Below, in pieces: positions 16,860-25,109 of a stretch of DNA of 64,000 nt. The translations under genes and the position numbers were made by a program. The DNA is taken from the NCBI GenBank assembly GCA_019347575.1, contig JAHWKY010000019.1:1-64000 (forward strand), given 5' to 3'. Source of the stretch: Actinomycetota bacterium. GTDB taxonomy: Bacteria; Actinomycetota; Nitriliruptoria; Nitriliruptorales; Nitriliruptoraceae. The notes below the pieces were generated by a model. That model searched no databases, was not told where the DNA came from, and worked only from the letters and a program-made list of their open reading frames with translations. Each line of letters starts with the position of its first letter. Positions within the stretch are counted from its first letter, which is position 1.

Positions 16860-18017
16860 TCACGGCCTGCCGCTTCCGACCACCCACATGGCGAAGAACT
16901 GGCTGCCGCCTCCGTAGGCGTGGCCCATCGCGGTTCGCGCGCCGTCGACCTGGTGCTCACCGGCCTGGCCCCGCACCTGGAGAGCCGCCTCGAGGAACCG
17001 CAGCATCCCCGACGCGCCGATGGGGTTGGTGGACAGCACTCCCCCGGACATGTCGACCGGGAAGTCGCCGTCGAGCTGGGTCGAGCCATCCTGGACCATC
17101 TTCCAGCCCTCGTGCTCCGGCGCGATCCCGAGGTTCTCGAGCCACATCGGCTCGAACCAGCTGAACGGCACGTACATCTCGGCGCAGTCGATCTGGCTGC
17201 GGGGGTCGCTGATGCCGGCCTCGGCGTAGACCGCCTCGGCGCAGGCGCGCCCTGCCCACGGGTTGACGCGGTCACGGCCGGCACCGATGGTCGGCTCGGA
17301 ACGGACCGCGGTCCCGTGCACCCAGGCGACCCCGTCGCGCCCGTCGGCGACGCGGTCGGAGGCCAGCACTATCGCGGCCGCGCCGTCGGACGAGGGGCAC
17401 GTCTCGGCGTAGCGGATCGGGTCCCACAGCATCGGCGACTCGACGACCGCCTCGTAGGTGACGTCCTCCTGGTGGATGTGCGCGTAGGGGTTCTTCAACG
17501 CGTTCAAGCGGTCCTTGAGCGCGACGAGGTAGCCGGTGTTCTCGGGGGCACCGCTCTTCTTGATGTAGGCGCGCACGATGGGGCTGAAGTAGCCGCCGGC
17601 GCCGGCGAGCAGGGGCGTGGAGAACGGGATCGGGACCGACAGCGCCCACATCGCGTTGGATTCGGACTGCTTCTGGAAGGCGACCGTCAGGACGCGGTCG
17701 AACCGCCCGGCGCTCACGTGGTGGGTGGCGACGACCGCGGTCGAACCTCCGACCGACCCGGCCGTGTGTACCCGCAGCATCGGCTTGCCGGTCGCACCCA
17801 GGGCGTCGGCGAGCATGAGCTCGGGCATCATCACGCCCTCGAACATGTCCGGCGCCTTGCCGATCACGACGGCGTCGATGTCACCCCAGTCCATCTCGGC
17901 ATCGGCGAGCGCGCGCTCGGCGGCCTCCCGGACGAGACCGGGGATGGAGACGTCCTTGCGTTCGGCCTTGTGGTGCGTCTGCCCGCACCCGACGACCGCG
18001 ACCCTTCGCGCTCCCAT
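16860..18017 (-). CDS. ltp3: Thiolase-like steroid side-chain lyase Ltp3
   Basis: A 385-residue thiolase-superfamily protein of the SCP-x/lipid-transfer thiolase group. Long stretches match mycobacterial Ltp3 (Rv3523 as remembered): RVHTAGSVGGSTAVVA, KQSESNAMWALS, WDPIRYAETCPSSDGAAA, YVPFSWFEPMWLENLG and GHAYGGGSQFFAMWVVG. In Rhodococcus, Ltp3 and Ltp4 are needed to degrade C24-branched sterol side chains, probably as aldol-lyases. ATG 18017 overlaps the previous stop (ATGA). It closes the operon headed at 20137. The gene order DUF35-Ltp4-Ltp3 is the same as in mycobacteria. Confidence 0.88.
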   Translation of the reverse strand: MGARRVAVVGCGQTHHKAERKDVSIPGLVREAAERALADAEMDWGDIDAVVIGKAPDMFEGVMMPELMLADALGATGKPMLRVHTAGSVGGSTAVVATHHVSAGRFDRVLTVAFQKQSESNAMWALSVPIPFSTPLLAGAGGYFSPIVRAYIKKSGAPENTGYLVALKDRLNALKNPYAHIHQEDVTYEAVVESPMLWDPIRYAETCPSSDGAAAIVLASDRVADGRDGVAWVHGTAVRSEPTIGAGRDRVNPWAGRACAEAVYAEAGISDPRSQIDCAEMYVPFSWFEPMWLENLGIAPEHEGWKMVQDGSTQLDGDFPVDMSGGVLSTNPIGASGMLRFLEAALQVRGQAGEHQVDGARTAMGHAYGGGSQFFAMWVVGSGRP

Positions 18018-19066
18018 CACCGCGCCTCCAGGACGCACACGAGGTTGTGCTGTAGCAGTGGGCCGGAAGTCGCGTGGGCGACCGCCCGGTTGGCTTCGCC
18101 ATCGCGGATCCGCTGCGCCGCCTCGCCGATCCGGATCAGTCCTGCGGCCATCACAGGGTTGCTGACGAGCGCTCCTCCGCTGGGGTTGATCCTCGTCGCG
18201 CCGTTCAGTCCCAGCGCGCGACGCAGGATCAGCTCCTGCGAGCTGAACGGGGCGTACAGCTCGGCGACGTCAACGGGACCCTCGGCGACGCCGGCTTCCT
18301 CGGCGGCGCGCCGGGTCGACGGCGAGTCGGTGAGGTCGCGCGTGCCGATCGCGGTCGGTTCGATGCGGTGGTCGATACCGGTGATCCAGGCGGGGCGCTC
18401 GCTCAGCTCGCGGGCTCGGTCGCCGGTCGCCAGCACGACGGCTGTGCAGCCATCGGTGATCGGGGCGCAATCGTGCTTGCGCAGGGGGTCGGCGAAGACG
18501 GGGCGTTCGAGCAGTTCGTCGGCGGTGCTCTGACCTGAGCGGACGGCGTGGGGGTTGCCGACGGCATCGGTCAGGCTGCGCGCGGCCACCTCCGCGAGGT
18601 CGCGCTCGTCCACGCCGTCCTCGAGGAGCAGGCGCGCCTGCAGTGCGGCGAGGGAGACCGAGTCCGGCCACAGCGGCGTGACGGTGTAGGGATCCATCTG
18701 CAGCGCGAGCACCCGCGGCAGGTCGCCCGGTGAGGACTTGCCGAACCCGTAGACGAGCGCCGTGTCGATGTCACCGTGCTGCAGGCGCAGCCACGCCTCG
18801 TACAGGGCGAAGGCGCCGTCCTGCTCGACGTGTGACTCCGCGATCGGTGGCCACGCGCCGATCGCGTCGAGCGCGTTGACGAACGCGAACGGCTGTCCGG
18901 CGAGGTAGTCGCTCGACCCGCTGACGACGAACCCCATGTCGCCCTTGGCGAGGCCGGTGGGGGCGAGGGCCTCGTCGATGACCGGGATGAGCATCTCGAT
19001 CTCGTTGCGACGCTCCTCCCGGGGCGTCGCGAACGAGCTGTAGCCGACGACAGCGACGTCGACCAT
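18017..19066 (-). CDS. ltp4: Thiolase-like steroid side-chain lyase Ltp4
   Basis: A 349-residue thiolase-like protein beginning VDVAVVGYSSFA. It lacks the normal thiolase Cys-His-Cys set, as expected for an Ltp-type retro-aldolase partner rather than a thiolase; typical segments are CAPITDGCTAVVLA, ELYAPFSSQELILRRALG and NPVMAAGLIRIGEAAQRI. Size and position agree with Ltp4 (Rv3522-like). Both ends overlap neighbours by ATGA, so the DUF35 protein, Ltp4 and Ltp3 are translationally coupled and probably form a complex, by analogy with Ltp2-ChsH2. Together they are expected to cleave side chains of plant-type sterols. Confidence 0.83.
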   Translation of the reverse strand: MVDVAVVGYSSFATPREERRNEIEMLIPVIDEALAPTGLAKGDMGFVVSGSSDYLAGQPFAFVNALDAIGAWPPIAESHVEQDGAFALYEAWLRLQHGDIDTALVYGFGKSSPGDLPRVLALQMDPYTVTPLWPDSVSLAALQARLLLEDGVDERDLAEVAARSLTDAVGNPHAVRSGQSTADELLERPVFADPLRKHDCAPITDGCTAVVLATGDRARELSERPAWITGIDHRIEPTAIGTRDLTDSPSTRRAAEEAGVAEGPVDVAELYAPFSSQELILRRALGLNGATRINPSGGALVSNPVMAAGLIRIGEAAQRIRDGEANRAVAHATSGPLLQHNLVCVLEAR

Positions 19067-19569
19067 CACACGAACTCGGCGTAGGAGTCGAACGGGGCGT
19101 CGGGCTCGTCCACCGGCTCGACGTGGCTGATCGACGCCATGGACGGCGTGCGTTCCTCCTCGGGCTTCCACACGGCACGGACACGCATCCCCATCCGGAC
19201 CTCGTCGGGATCGATGCCCTGCAGCAACAGCTGGGCGGTCGTGTCGGAGCCGTCGAAGAGGATCTCAGCGCAGACGTAGGGCAGATCGACCGCACGGTTG
19301 GCGAAGTTGATGTTGACGATGCAGAACGTGGTGACCGTGCCGGTGTCGGCGAGCTCGACCTCCTCACCGAACAACGACCCGCACATGGAGCACGCCCCGC
19401 GGGGCGGGGCGTACACCTTGCCGCACTCGGGACAGCGCCGACCCAGCAGCTTGCCCTCGGGGATGTGGCGCAGGAACTGGCTCGGTGACTCGCCGGGGGT
19501 GTAGCGGTACTCGAGGTGGACCGGCGTGATGACCTCGGTGAGCGGCTCGGGCAGCGCGACGTCCGTCAC
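19066..19569 (-). CDS. DUF35 zinc-ribbon/OB-fold partner of Ltp proteins
   Basis: A 167-residue DUF35 protein. The N-terminal rubredoxin-like zinc ribbon has two CxxC pairs (RRCPECGKVYAPPRGACSMCG, about residues 45-66, split here by the family spacer), followed by an OB fold with GTVTTFCIVN and MRVRAVWKPEE. Such domains dock Ltp-type aldolases (ChsH2-Ltp2 is the studied case) and may bind acyl-CoA. GTG 19569 is the start: the bases just before it, GGGGGGAGG, are the edge of repeat family A and act as the ribosome binding site. An upstream extension would only translate the repeat. Confidence 0.82.
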   Translation of the reverse strand: MTDVALPEPLTEVITPVHLEYRYTPGESPSQFLRHIPEGKLLGRRCPECGKVYAPPRGACSMCGSLFGEEVELADTGTVTTFCIVNINFANRAVDLPYVCAEILFDGSDTTAQLLLQGIDPDEVRMGMRVRAVWKPEEERTPSMASISHVEPVDEPDAPFDSYAEFV

Positions 19570-19570
19570 G

Positions 19571-19621
19571 CCTCCCCCCTCGAGGGGGGAGGGGCCGGCG
19601 TTGCCGGCCTGGGGGGTGAGG
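19571..19621. repeat. Repeat family A, copy 1 (supplies SD of DUF35 gene)
   Basis: A 51-base element made of a perfect C6/G6 palindrome (CCTCCCCCCTCGAGGGGGGA, then GG) and a GCCGGC-GTT-GCCGGC core, ending in GGGGGGTGAGG. Its edge lies one base from the GTG of the minus-strand gene. Two further copies lie in tandem at 36822-36943 before livF. Confidence 0.85.
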
Positions 19622-19630
19622 CACGATAGG

Positions 19631-20137
19631 TCACGCGGCCGGCTCCTTTTTCGGCTCGTCCGAGTCACCGGTCGGCTCGAAGCAGGCGATGTCGGTGATG
19701 CGCCCCTGGGGCTCGTCGCTCCAGCGGATGCGCACGCGCTGCCCGGTTACGACCTGGTCGGGCGCAGAGACGTCCAGGGCGTGGAGCATGGTCGTGTCGG
19801 CACCGTCGAGGCGGACGAGCACCCACGCGAACGTCCGGTCCAGCGGCTGGCCCGGTCGGGGCGTGGGGTTCCACGCCCAGCTCACGACCTCACCCTCGGC
19901 GGCGACCTCGACCCACTCGTCCTCCTGTGCTACCGCTTCGGCTCGTCGCGCACCGAGCGACTCCGAGGTGAGCGGGTCGTACTCCTGGGGCGGCACCAGC
20001 ACGCGCCCGTCGCGGCCGCGGATGCCGAGGATGCGGCGGTCGCGGAGCCCGGCCAGGAAGGTGCCGATCACGGGGCCGGTGGAGCGGGTGTAGTCGTACG
20101 ACAGGACGTGCGGAGCCTCCAGCACCTCCTCGGTCAC
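19631..20137 (-). CDS. DUF35-type OB-fold protein without zinc ribbon
   Basis: A 168-residue protein beginning MTEEVLEAPHVLSYDYTRS. It has the OB-fold half of a DUF35 protein (GEVVSWAWNPTP, RTFAWVLVRLDGADTTMLHA, GQRVRIRWSD) but the cysteines of the zinc ribbon are missing (GIRGRDGRVLVPPQEYDP). From memory, mycobacterial Rv3521 carries this region fused to a second, zinc-bearing DUF35 domain; here the two halves are separate genes 61 bases apart, with repeat family A between them. It is the first gene of the KstR-controlled operon to ltp3. A C-terminal Lys/Glu tail follows the fold. Confidence 0.78.
   Translation of the reverse strand: MTEEVLEAPHVLSYDYTRSTGPVIGTFLAGLRDRRILGIRGRDGRVLVPPQEYDPLTSESLGARRAEAVAQEDEWVEVAAEGEVVSWAWNPTPRPGQPLDRTFAWVLVRLDGADTTMLHALDVSAPDQVVTGQRVRIRWSDEPQGRITDIACFEPTGDSDEPKKEPAA
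19927..19942. repeat. Fragment of repeat family B inside the DUF35 gene
   Basis: GTGCTACCGCTTCGG matches the first half of repeat family B and is translated on the minus strand as AEAVAQ, the same peptide that family B copies give in the esterase at 46898. It may be a decayed insertion or chance similarity. Confidence 0.35.
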
Positions 20138-20157
20138 CCCATCCTCCGGTCTGTTCT

Positions 20158-20185
20158 GTGCTACCGCCTGCGGCTACTTGAGCAC
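20158..20185. repeat. Repeat family B copy
   Basis: A 28-base variant with GTGCT and AGCAC ends, centred on CGCCTGCGGC. It lies between KstR operator 3 and the start of the DUF35 gene, so it would be in the 5' leader of the ltp operon and could form a hairpin there. Confidence 0.6.
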
Positions 20186-20207
20186 TCTGTTCGCGGGGCG
20201 CCGATAC

Positions 20208-20221
20208 TAGAACACGTTCCA
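20208..20221. promoter_or_regulatory. KstR-type operator 3 (DUF35-ltp4-ltp3 operon)
   Basis: TAGAACACGTTCCA, identical over the core to operators 2 and 4. It lies 71 bases upstream of the GTG of the first gene of the minus-strand operon 20137-16860. Confidence 0.88.
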
Positions 20222-20235
20222 GTTTGCTGGCAACG

Positions 20236-22155
20236 TCAGGCCAGGGACCCGTCCTCGTCGACCCACAGCAGCACGCTGTCCTCGAAGTCCACCAGCAGCG
20301 CGCCCTCGTCAGGGGCGGCCGTGACCTCCCCCAGGCCCGCGACCACGAAGTCCTCGCTGTAGCCGAGGAGCTCCACCGACGTTCCCGTGGCGACGTCCAC
20401 CGCGTCCACCGCGAGGCTCGACTGACGGAACGCCACCGCCCCGTCGCCGGAGAGATCGGAGCCGTAGACGGTCCCGCTCTCGGGCAACGAGCCGATCGGC
20501 TTGAACCGGTCGTCGTAGAGCGTCACCCCGTTGACGAGAACACGGTCGCCGTCGGCATCGACCGCCAGCGTGGCGATCGACATCCCCGTGGCCCTCGAGG
20601 TCACCGCGGCCGGCTCGGTCGCGGGCTCCCACAGCAGGAGCCGCCCGTCCTCCGGGACGGTCTCGCCGGCGTAGATGCGGGAGCGGTCGCGGCTGCGTTC
20701 GATGATCGTGTCCGGCGCGACCTCGGCGAGCTCGTCGAGGTCTCCGGTCGCGAGGTCGACGATGTAGAGGTGCGATGGTGCGGCGCCAGGGGCGTCGTAG
20801 CGCGTACTCACGAGCGCACGACCGTCGTCGGTCACCGCGATCCGTGCGAGGTGCTGCTCGCCCAGTCCGAGGTCCATCGTGCGCACGACCTCGCCGGCGT
20901 CGGGATCGACCACGCTGATGACGTCCGTCGTCCGATCCGTGACGAAGAGCGTGCCGTCCGGTGCGACGTCGACATCCCACGGCTCACTCCCGACCGGGAT
21001 GGAACCGCGCCTGATCCCGGTCCGCGCATCGATGACCTCCAGGCGACCGCGCCCGGCGTTGGCGACGTAGGCGACGTCGTCATCGGTGATGACCGCGTCA
21101 CCGAGCAGCGCGTCGTCCGGCAGCTGCACACGCGTGGGGATCTCGCTCGGTGCCGGAGGACACGCGGTCGGGTCGGCGACGTAAGCGCCGGACTCGAGCT
21201 GTGCGGCGACGTCGTCGCGCACGGCTGCCGGACCGCCAAGGACGAAGATCTCGCCGGGCTGGAGACGGGCGAGCTCGCAACCGACCTCGACGGGGATGGC
21301 GTCGGGGCGGACGAGCAGGAGCGGCTCGGCGTGGAGGCCGGCGAATGCGGCCCCCGCCAGCGCGTCGGGGAAGTCCGTGCCCGTGGCGACGAACGCCGAG
21401 TTGGAGAACGAGTGGAGCGAGCGGCTGACGGCGGCGCTGGTGCCGTAGCGGTCGGCTCCCGCGATGCGACGTACCGTCACGCCCATCGCGGCGAGCTCGC
21501 TCACGATGGCGGGGTCGATCGCGTCGGGACCTCCGATGACCTCGACGGACGTGGCGCCGAGCCGTTCGATCTCGGCCCGCGTCGATCCCGGCAGCGACTG
21601 CCGTCTCGTCAACAGCAGCGGCTCACCGAACGCACCGGCGAGCGCCGAGGCGGACAGCGCATCGGCGAAGCCCTCGCCCGTGGTGAGGAACGCCGTCTCC
21701 GCCCCTTCTTCGAAGACGAGCTCGGAGAGGAAAGCGGCGGTCTCGTACCGGTCCGCTCCACCGACCGGCAGCGCCCCGTCGGTGGCGAAGTCCTCGAGCG
21801 CATCGACCACGTCGTCCCGCACCGCTGCTGGCCCCCCGACGACGAGGATGAACTCCGGCTGGAGACGGCGCAGCTCCCGCACCGTCGCTCCGGGGATCAC
21901 CTTGTGGCGCACCAGCAGCACCGGCCCGAGGCCCGCCGCGACGGGGCCGGCTGCCAGCGCATCGGGGAAGCTCTCTCCGGTCGTGACGAAGGCGAACTCG
22001 GCCCCGTCGGGCCAGCTGGCCTCGCTGATCGCTGCCGCGGTCTCGTAGCGGTCGTCACCCCAGAGACGGGCGACCGGCGCCGCTTCGGCCGTCACCGGTA
22101 CGAGCAGGGTGGCGATGACCGCCGCGACGATCAGGATCCGTCCCCGTGTGCCCAC
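20236..22155 (-). CDS. Secreted cell wall binding repeat 2 / YVTN beta-propeller protein
   Basis: A 639-residue surface protein. GTG 22155 has GGAGGG six bases upstream and is followed by a signal peptide (ILIVAAVIATLLVPVTAEAA). Residues about 28-330 hold three cell-wall-binding repeat 2 units (repeated motifs WGDDRYETAAAIS, GESFPDALAA, LVVGGPAAV). After a short linker with ACPP, residues about 345-639 form a YVTN-type beta-propeller (AYVANAGRGRLEVIDARTG, EPWDVDVAPDGTLFVTDR, SVVDPDAGEVV). It would be held in the wall by the repeats with the propeller outward. It lies within the sterol locus but downstream of a KstR operator that faces the other way, so it is probably not in the regulon. Confidence 0.83.
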   Translation of the reverse strand: MGTRGRILIVAAVIATLLVPVTAEAAPVARLWGDDRYETAAAISEASWPDGAEFAFVTTGESFPDALAAGPVAAGLGPVLLVRHKVIPGATVRELRRLQPEFILVVGGPAAVRDDVVDALEDFATDGALPVGGADRYETAAFLSELVFEEGAETAFLTTGEGFADALSASALAGAFGEPLLLTRRQSLPGSTRAEIERLGATSVEVIGGPDAIDPAIVSELAAMGVTVRRIAGADRYGTSAAVSRSLHSFSNSAFVATGTDFPDALAGAAFAGLHAEPLLLVRPDAIPVEVGCELARLQPGEIFVLGGPAAVRDDVAAQLESGAYVADPTACPPAPSEIPTRVQLPDDALLGDAVITDDDVAYVANAGRGRLEVIDARTGIRRGSIPVGSEPWDVDVAPDGTLFVTDRTTDVISVVDPDAGEVVRTMDLGLGEQHLARIAVTDDGRALVSTRYDAPGAAPSHLYIVDLATGDLDELAEVAPDTIIERSRDRSRIYAGETVPEDGRLLLWEPATEPAAVTSRATGMSIATLAVDADGDRVLVNGVTLYDDRFKPIGSLPESGTVYGSDLSGDGAVAFRQSSLAVDAVDVATGTSVELLGYSEDFVVAGLGEVTAAPDEGALLVDFEDSVLLWVDEDGSLA

Positions 22156-22276
22156 TGCGTCCCTCCGTTGCCGGCGAAGGTCAACGTAGGCGAGCGAGAG
22201 CCCTCCCCCGGGCAACACCCGCCTCCCTATCCGTCCGGGAACGGCGCCGGTCGACCTCGTTGGACCCGGCCCCCCG

Positions 22277-23851
22277 TCACACGAGAGCGCTGTCGCGGCC
22301 CTCCCAGTACGGGGCGCGGAGCTCGCGCTTGAGGAGCTTGCCGGTGGCGGTGCGCGGGAGCTCGGCGTGGAAGTCGATGGTGCGTGGGACCTTGTAGCCC
22401 CCGAGGTGGTCGCGGCAGTAGGCGATCAGCTCCTCGGCGAGGTCGTCACTCACCGCGTCGGGATCGACGAGCTGCACGGCAGCCTTAACCTCCTCGCCCC
22501 AGTCATCGTTGGGGACGCCGAACACGGCGCAGTCGAGGACGGCCTCGTGCTGGAGGAGCTGGGACTCGATCTCGGCTGGGTAGATGTTGACGCCGCCGGA
22601 GATGATCATGTCGACCTTACGGTCACGCAGGAACAGGAAGCCGTCCTCGTCGAGCTCACCCACGTCCCCGACGGTGAAGAAGCCCTGCTCGTTCCAGGTC
22701 CGCTTGGTCTTGTCCTCGTCGCCGTGGTACTCGAAGGTGCGGTCGCCCATCTTCATCCAGACCGTGCCGATCTCGCCGGCGGGCAGCTCGTTGCCGTCAT
22801 CGTCGAGGATCTTGATCTCGCTGATCGGCCAGGCGTTGCCGACCGTGCCGGGCTTGCGTAACCAGTCCTCGGGGGTCGCGAGCGTTCCGCCTCCCTCGGT
22901 CGCCGCGTAGTACTCGTAGACCACCGGGCCCCACCACTCGAGCATCGCGTGCTTGGTCGGGACGGGGCACGGGGCGGCGCTGTGGATGACGTGGGTGAGG
23001 CTGGACACGTCGTAGCGCCTGCGCTCGTCCTCCGGCAGCTTCAGCATCCGGTTGAACATCGTCGGCACCATGTGGCTGGTCGTGACGCGATAGCGCTCGA
23101 TGCGCTCGAGCGTCCCCTCCGGGGTCCACTTGTCCATGAGCACGACCGTGTGGCCGAACTGCAACGCGGCGAGGACGAACTGCATAACGGCGGTGTGGTA
23201 CAGCGGGGCGACCGCGAGGTGGACGTGGTCCTCGCCGGGCTGGATGCCGAACAGGTAGTTGAGGAAGCCGGACAGGCTCGCCTGGGTGTCCGCGTCGACC
23301 TCGGGGAGCGGCCGCTCGACCCCCTTCGGACGCCCCGTGGTCCCCGAGGTGTAGTTCATGAACCCGCCCGCCGTGCGGTCGTCGGGCGCCGTGTCGGGGT
23401 GCCCGTCGCGGAACGTGAGCCAGTCCCGGTACCCCTCCAGCGCCCCGACGCTGAAGCGCGCCTCGGCCGGAAGCGTGGGGACGTCGTCGGTGACCGCGGT
23501 GACCGCGTCCTCGAAGCGGCTGTGCGCCACGAACGCCCTCGCCCCGCTGTCCTCGACGATGTAGGCCACCTCGTCGCCGGCGAGGTGCCAGTTGATCGGC
23601 ACGAGGTGCCACCCGGACTGCATGACCGCGAGGATCAACCCGATGGCCTCGGCGCTGTTGGGTAGCAGCATCGCCACGACGTCGCCGCGCTCGAGGCCGA
23701 GCCCGCGGAGGGCGTGGGTGATGCGGTGGACGTTGCCGAGGATCGCGCCCCGCGTGTGCTCGGTGCCGTCCGGCTCGATGACGCAGAGCGCTTCCGGCTC
23801 GAGCTGTGCCAACGCGTAGAACCCCGTCACCGGTTGCTGCTGCTCGCTCAT
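22277..23851 (-). CDS. Fatty/steroid acyl-CoA synthetase (FadD family)
   Basis: A 524-residue AMP-forming ligase. Motifs: MNYTSGTTGRPKGVERP (about 170), YYAATEGGG (about 310), GDVGELDEDGFLFLRDRKVDMIISGGVNIYP (about 400-430, the hinge) and the C-terminal lysine in TATGKLLKREL. The start ATG 23851 has GGGGA six bases upstream. KstR operator 4 is 33 bases upstream, so it belongs to the sterol regulon. It is less similar to FadD19 than the 11657 gene; FadD17 or FadD4-like roles are possible. Substrate may be a shortened side chain or a released fatty acid. Confidence 0.8.
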   Translation of the reverse strand: MSEQQQPVTGFYALAQLEPEALCVIEPDGTEHTRGAILGNVHRITHALRGLGLERGDVVAMLLPNSAEAIGLILAVMQSGWHLVPINWHLAGDEVAYIVEDSGARAFVAHSRFEDAVTAVTDDVPTLPAEARFSVGALEGYRDWLTFRDGHPDTAPDDRTAGGFMNYTSGTTGRPKGVERPLPEVDADTQASLSGFLNYLFGIQPGEDHVHLAVAPLYHTAVMQFVLAALQFGHTVVLMDKWTPEGTLERIERYRVTTSHMVPTMFNRMLKLPEDERRRYDVSSLTHVIHSAAPCPVPTKHAMLEWWGPVVYEYYAATEGGGTLATPEDWLRKPGTVGNAWPISEIKILDDDGNELPAGEIGTVWMKMGDRTFEYHGDEDKTKRTWNEQGFFTVGDVGELDEDGFLFLRDRKVDMIISGGVNIYPAEIESQLLQHEAVLDCAVFGVPNDDWGEEVKAAVQLVDPDAVSDDLAEELIAYCRDHLGGYKVPRTIDFHAELPRTATGKLLKRELRAPYWEGRDSALV

Positions 23852-23883
23852 CGCGCGTCCCCTGCTCGGCGCGGGGCGCATAC

Positions 23884-23897
23884 TAGAACACGTTCCA
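23884..23897. promoter_or_regulatory. KstR-type operator 4 (FadD gene)
   Basis: TAGAACACGTTCCA, preceded by TAC as in operators 2 and 3. It is 33 bases before the FadD start on the minus strand. The downstream end of the AbiEi/DUF559 gene with its palindrome lies 50 bases away. Confidence 0.88.
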
Positions 23898-23921
23898 CTT
23901 CTGCGGGGCGCCGCTGGGGCT

Positions 23922-23957
23922 GAAGAGTTGAGTACGTCAGAACGCACTCAACGCTTC
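23922..23957. repeat. AbiEi/DUF559 cassette 1, left palindrome
   Basis: Two 16-base arms, GAAGAGTTGAGTACGT and ACGCACTCAACGCTTC, pair with two mismatches around CAGA. The stop codon of the AbiEi/DUF559 gene (23948-23950) is inside the right arm. A close copy lies exactly 1100 bases away at 25022-25057, on the other side of the gene. Confidence 0.85.
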
Positions 23958-24937
23958 AGGCTCGCTCGGAGCTCGGGACAGACGCGGCAACGGCGCTGAC
24001 GGCACGGCGTCGCGATCGGCGGCGGCCGCTCGGGATCGGCGCCTGCGTGTGCTGCAGCGAGCTCCTCGGCGATGCTCTCGACGTCGTTCTCGATGCGATC
24101 GCGCGTCAACCAGCTGACGTCCCAACCGCCCTTCTTCGCCTCGACCCACCGCTTCCGGTCGGTGCGGAACGCGCGCCCGCCAGCCCGCGACTGCGGGCTG
24201 TCGCACTCGTAAGCGAACCAGATCGAGGGGAACGGTAGATCGAGGTGGATGACGCGCCCGTCGCCACACAGGAACGGGAACGGCGAGGGGTACGGGGCGT
24301 GACCGAGAGACCTCACGAGCCTACGAGAGTCGAGCTCGAGCACCGAGTCGACGGTATCCGAGATCGTGGCTTCGTAGGCGCGGCGCACAGACCCCGTCCC
24401 GTTCGCGTGGCCGCAGCGCCAGAGCACGTCCTCGAGGGCACCGCGCGGCAGGTGACCTCGCTGCTGGGCGTTGATTGTCCACTCGAGCACGACCGGCCCG
24501 GGGTTCCGGCGGCCGCTGTGCAGCAGCGACCACGCGGGTACCAGCGCACGGATCCCCCGGGCCGACTGCACATCGCGCTGGAGAAGTTTGGCACTGCGGA
24601 TGATGTCGTCCACGCCGACCAGGGTCGGCCGGGCGCGATCGGCCGGGACCGCAACCTGGAGCTGTGATGGTCGAGCGTCGGTGATGCCGTGCAGGTAGAG
24701 CGCGCTCTGCCCCGTGATGGCGCTGCGGTCACCAGCCGTGAGAACGGCCGCCATCGCTTCCGCCTGGAACGAACGCTCGGCGCCGGGCATCAACCAGGAA
24801 CCTCGCTGGAGGCGGGTTCCTCCGTCGGCGGACATGCGGGCGCGGAAAGACCGCAGATCGATCCCCTCGTTGGCGGCTTGGCGGACGTGGACGACCTGGT
24901 GCTGCTGGGCCGCGAGGTCGTAGATGCGCTTGATCAT
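23948..24937 (-). CDS. AbiEi-like/DUF559 orphan protein (cassette 1)
   Basis: A 329-residue protein. Residues about 5-55 look like the AbiEi-type winged helix (LAAQQHQVVHVRQAANEGID, then RLQRGSWLMPGA), and the C-terminal 90 residues look like a DUF559/Vsr-like PD-(D/E)xK nuclease region (VIHLDLPFPSIWFAYECD, then FRTDRKRWVEAKKGGWDVSWLT). The cysteine-rich tail CRQRRCRVC may bind metal. No AbiEii toxin partner is next to it. Such orphan genes are frequent in Actinobacteria and their function is unknown. Palindromes of the same family lie at both ends (23922 and 25022). ATG 24937 is the best start though without a strong SD. Confidence 0.7.
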   Translation of the reverse strand: MIKRIYDLAAQQHQVVHVRQAANEGIDLRSFRARMSADGGTRLQRGSWLMPGAERSFQAEAMAAVLTAGDRSAITGQSALYLHGITDARPSQLQVAVPADRARPTLVGVDDIIRSAKLLQRDVQSARGIRALVPAWSLLHSGRRNPGPVVLEWTINAQQRGHLPRGALEDVLWRCGHANGTGSVRRAYEATISDTVDSVLELDSRRLVRSLGHAPYPSPFPFLCGDGRVIHLDLPFPSIWFAYECDSPQSRAGGRAFRTDRKRWVEAKKGGWDVSWLTRDRIENDVESIAEELAAAHAGADPERPPPIATPCRQRRCRVCPELRASLKR

Positions 24938-25021
24938 GGCGCACACGATGCAACCTCGCGGTTGCCACGTCGAGGCCAGCGTTCGATCCGCTGGGGACAA
25001 CCCGCCGGCACCCGCGACGTT

Positions 25022-25057
25022 GAAGCGTTGGGTACGTCTGTACGCACTCAACTCTTC
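25022..25057. repeat. AbiEi/DUF559 cassette 1, right palindrome
   Basis: Arms GAAGCGTTGGGTACGT and ACGCACTCAACTCTTC pair with three mismatches around CTGT. With one flanking base each side, 33 of 38 bases match the left palindrome in direct orientation and 31 of 38 in inverted orientation. It lies 85 bases upstream of the gene's ATG and 53 bases after the P450 stop. Confidence 0.85.
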
Positions 25058-25109
25058 AGTCTCACCGGGGGCGGGGCGGCCGGGTGGCAGGCGGGGCGGG
25101 GCGCGGGGA

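Noticed and set aside
16026-18533. 835-codon plus-strand frame across the SDR and ltp genes
   Set aside because: It is the antisense of conserved SDR, Ltp3 and Ltp4 genes and shows no family features.
20224-22332. 702-codon plus-strand frame
   Set aside because: Antisense of the cell-wall-binding/propeller gene, whose repeats and signal peptide are on the minus strand.
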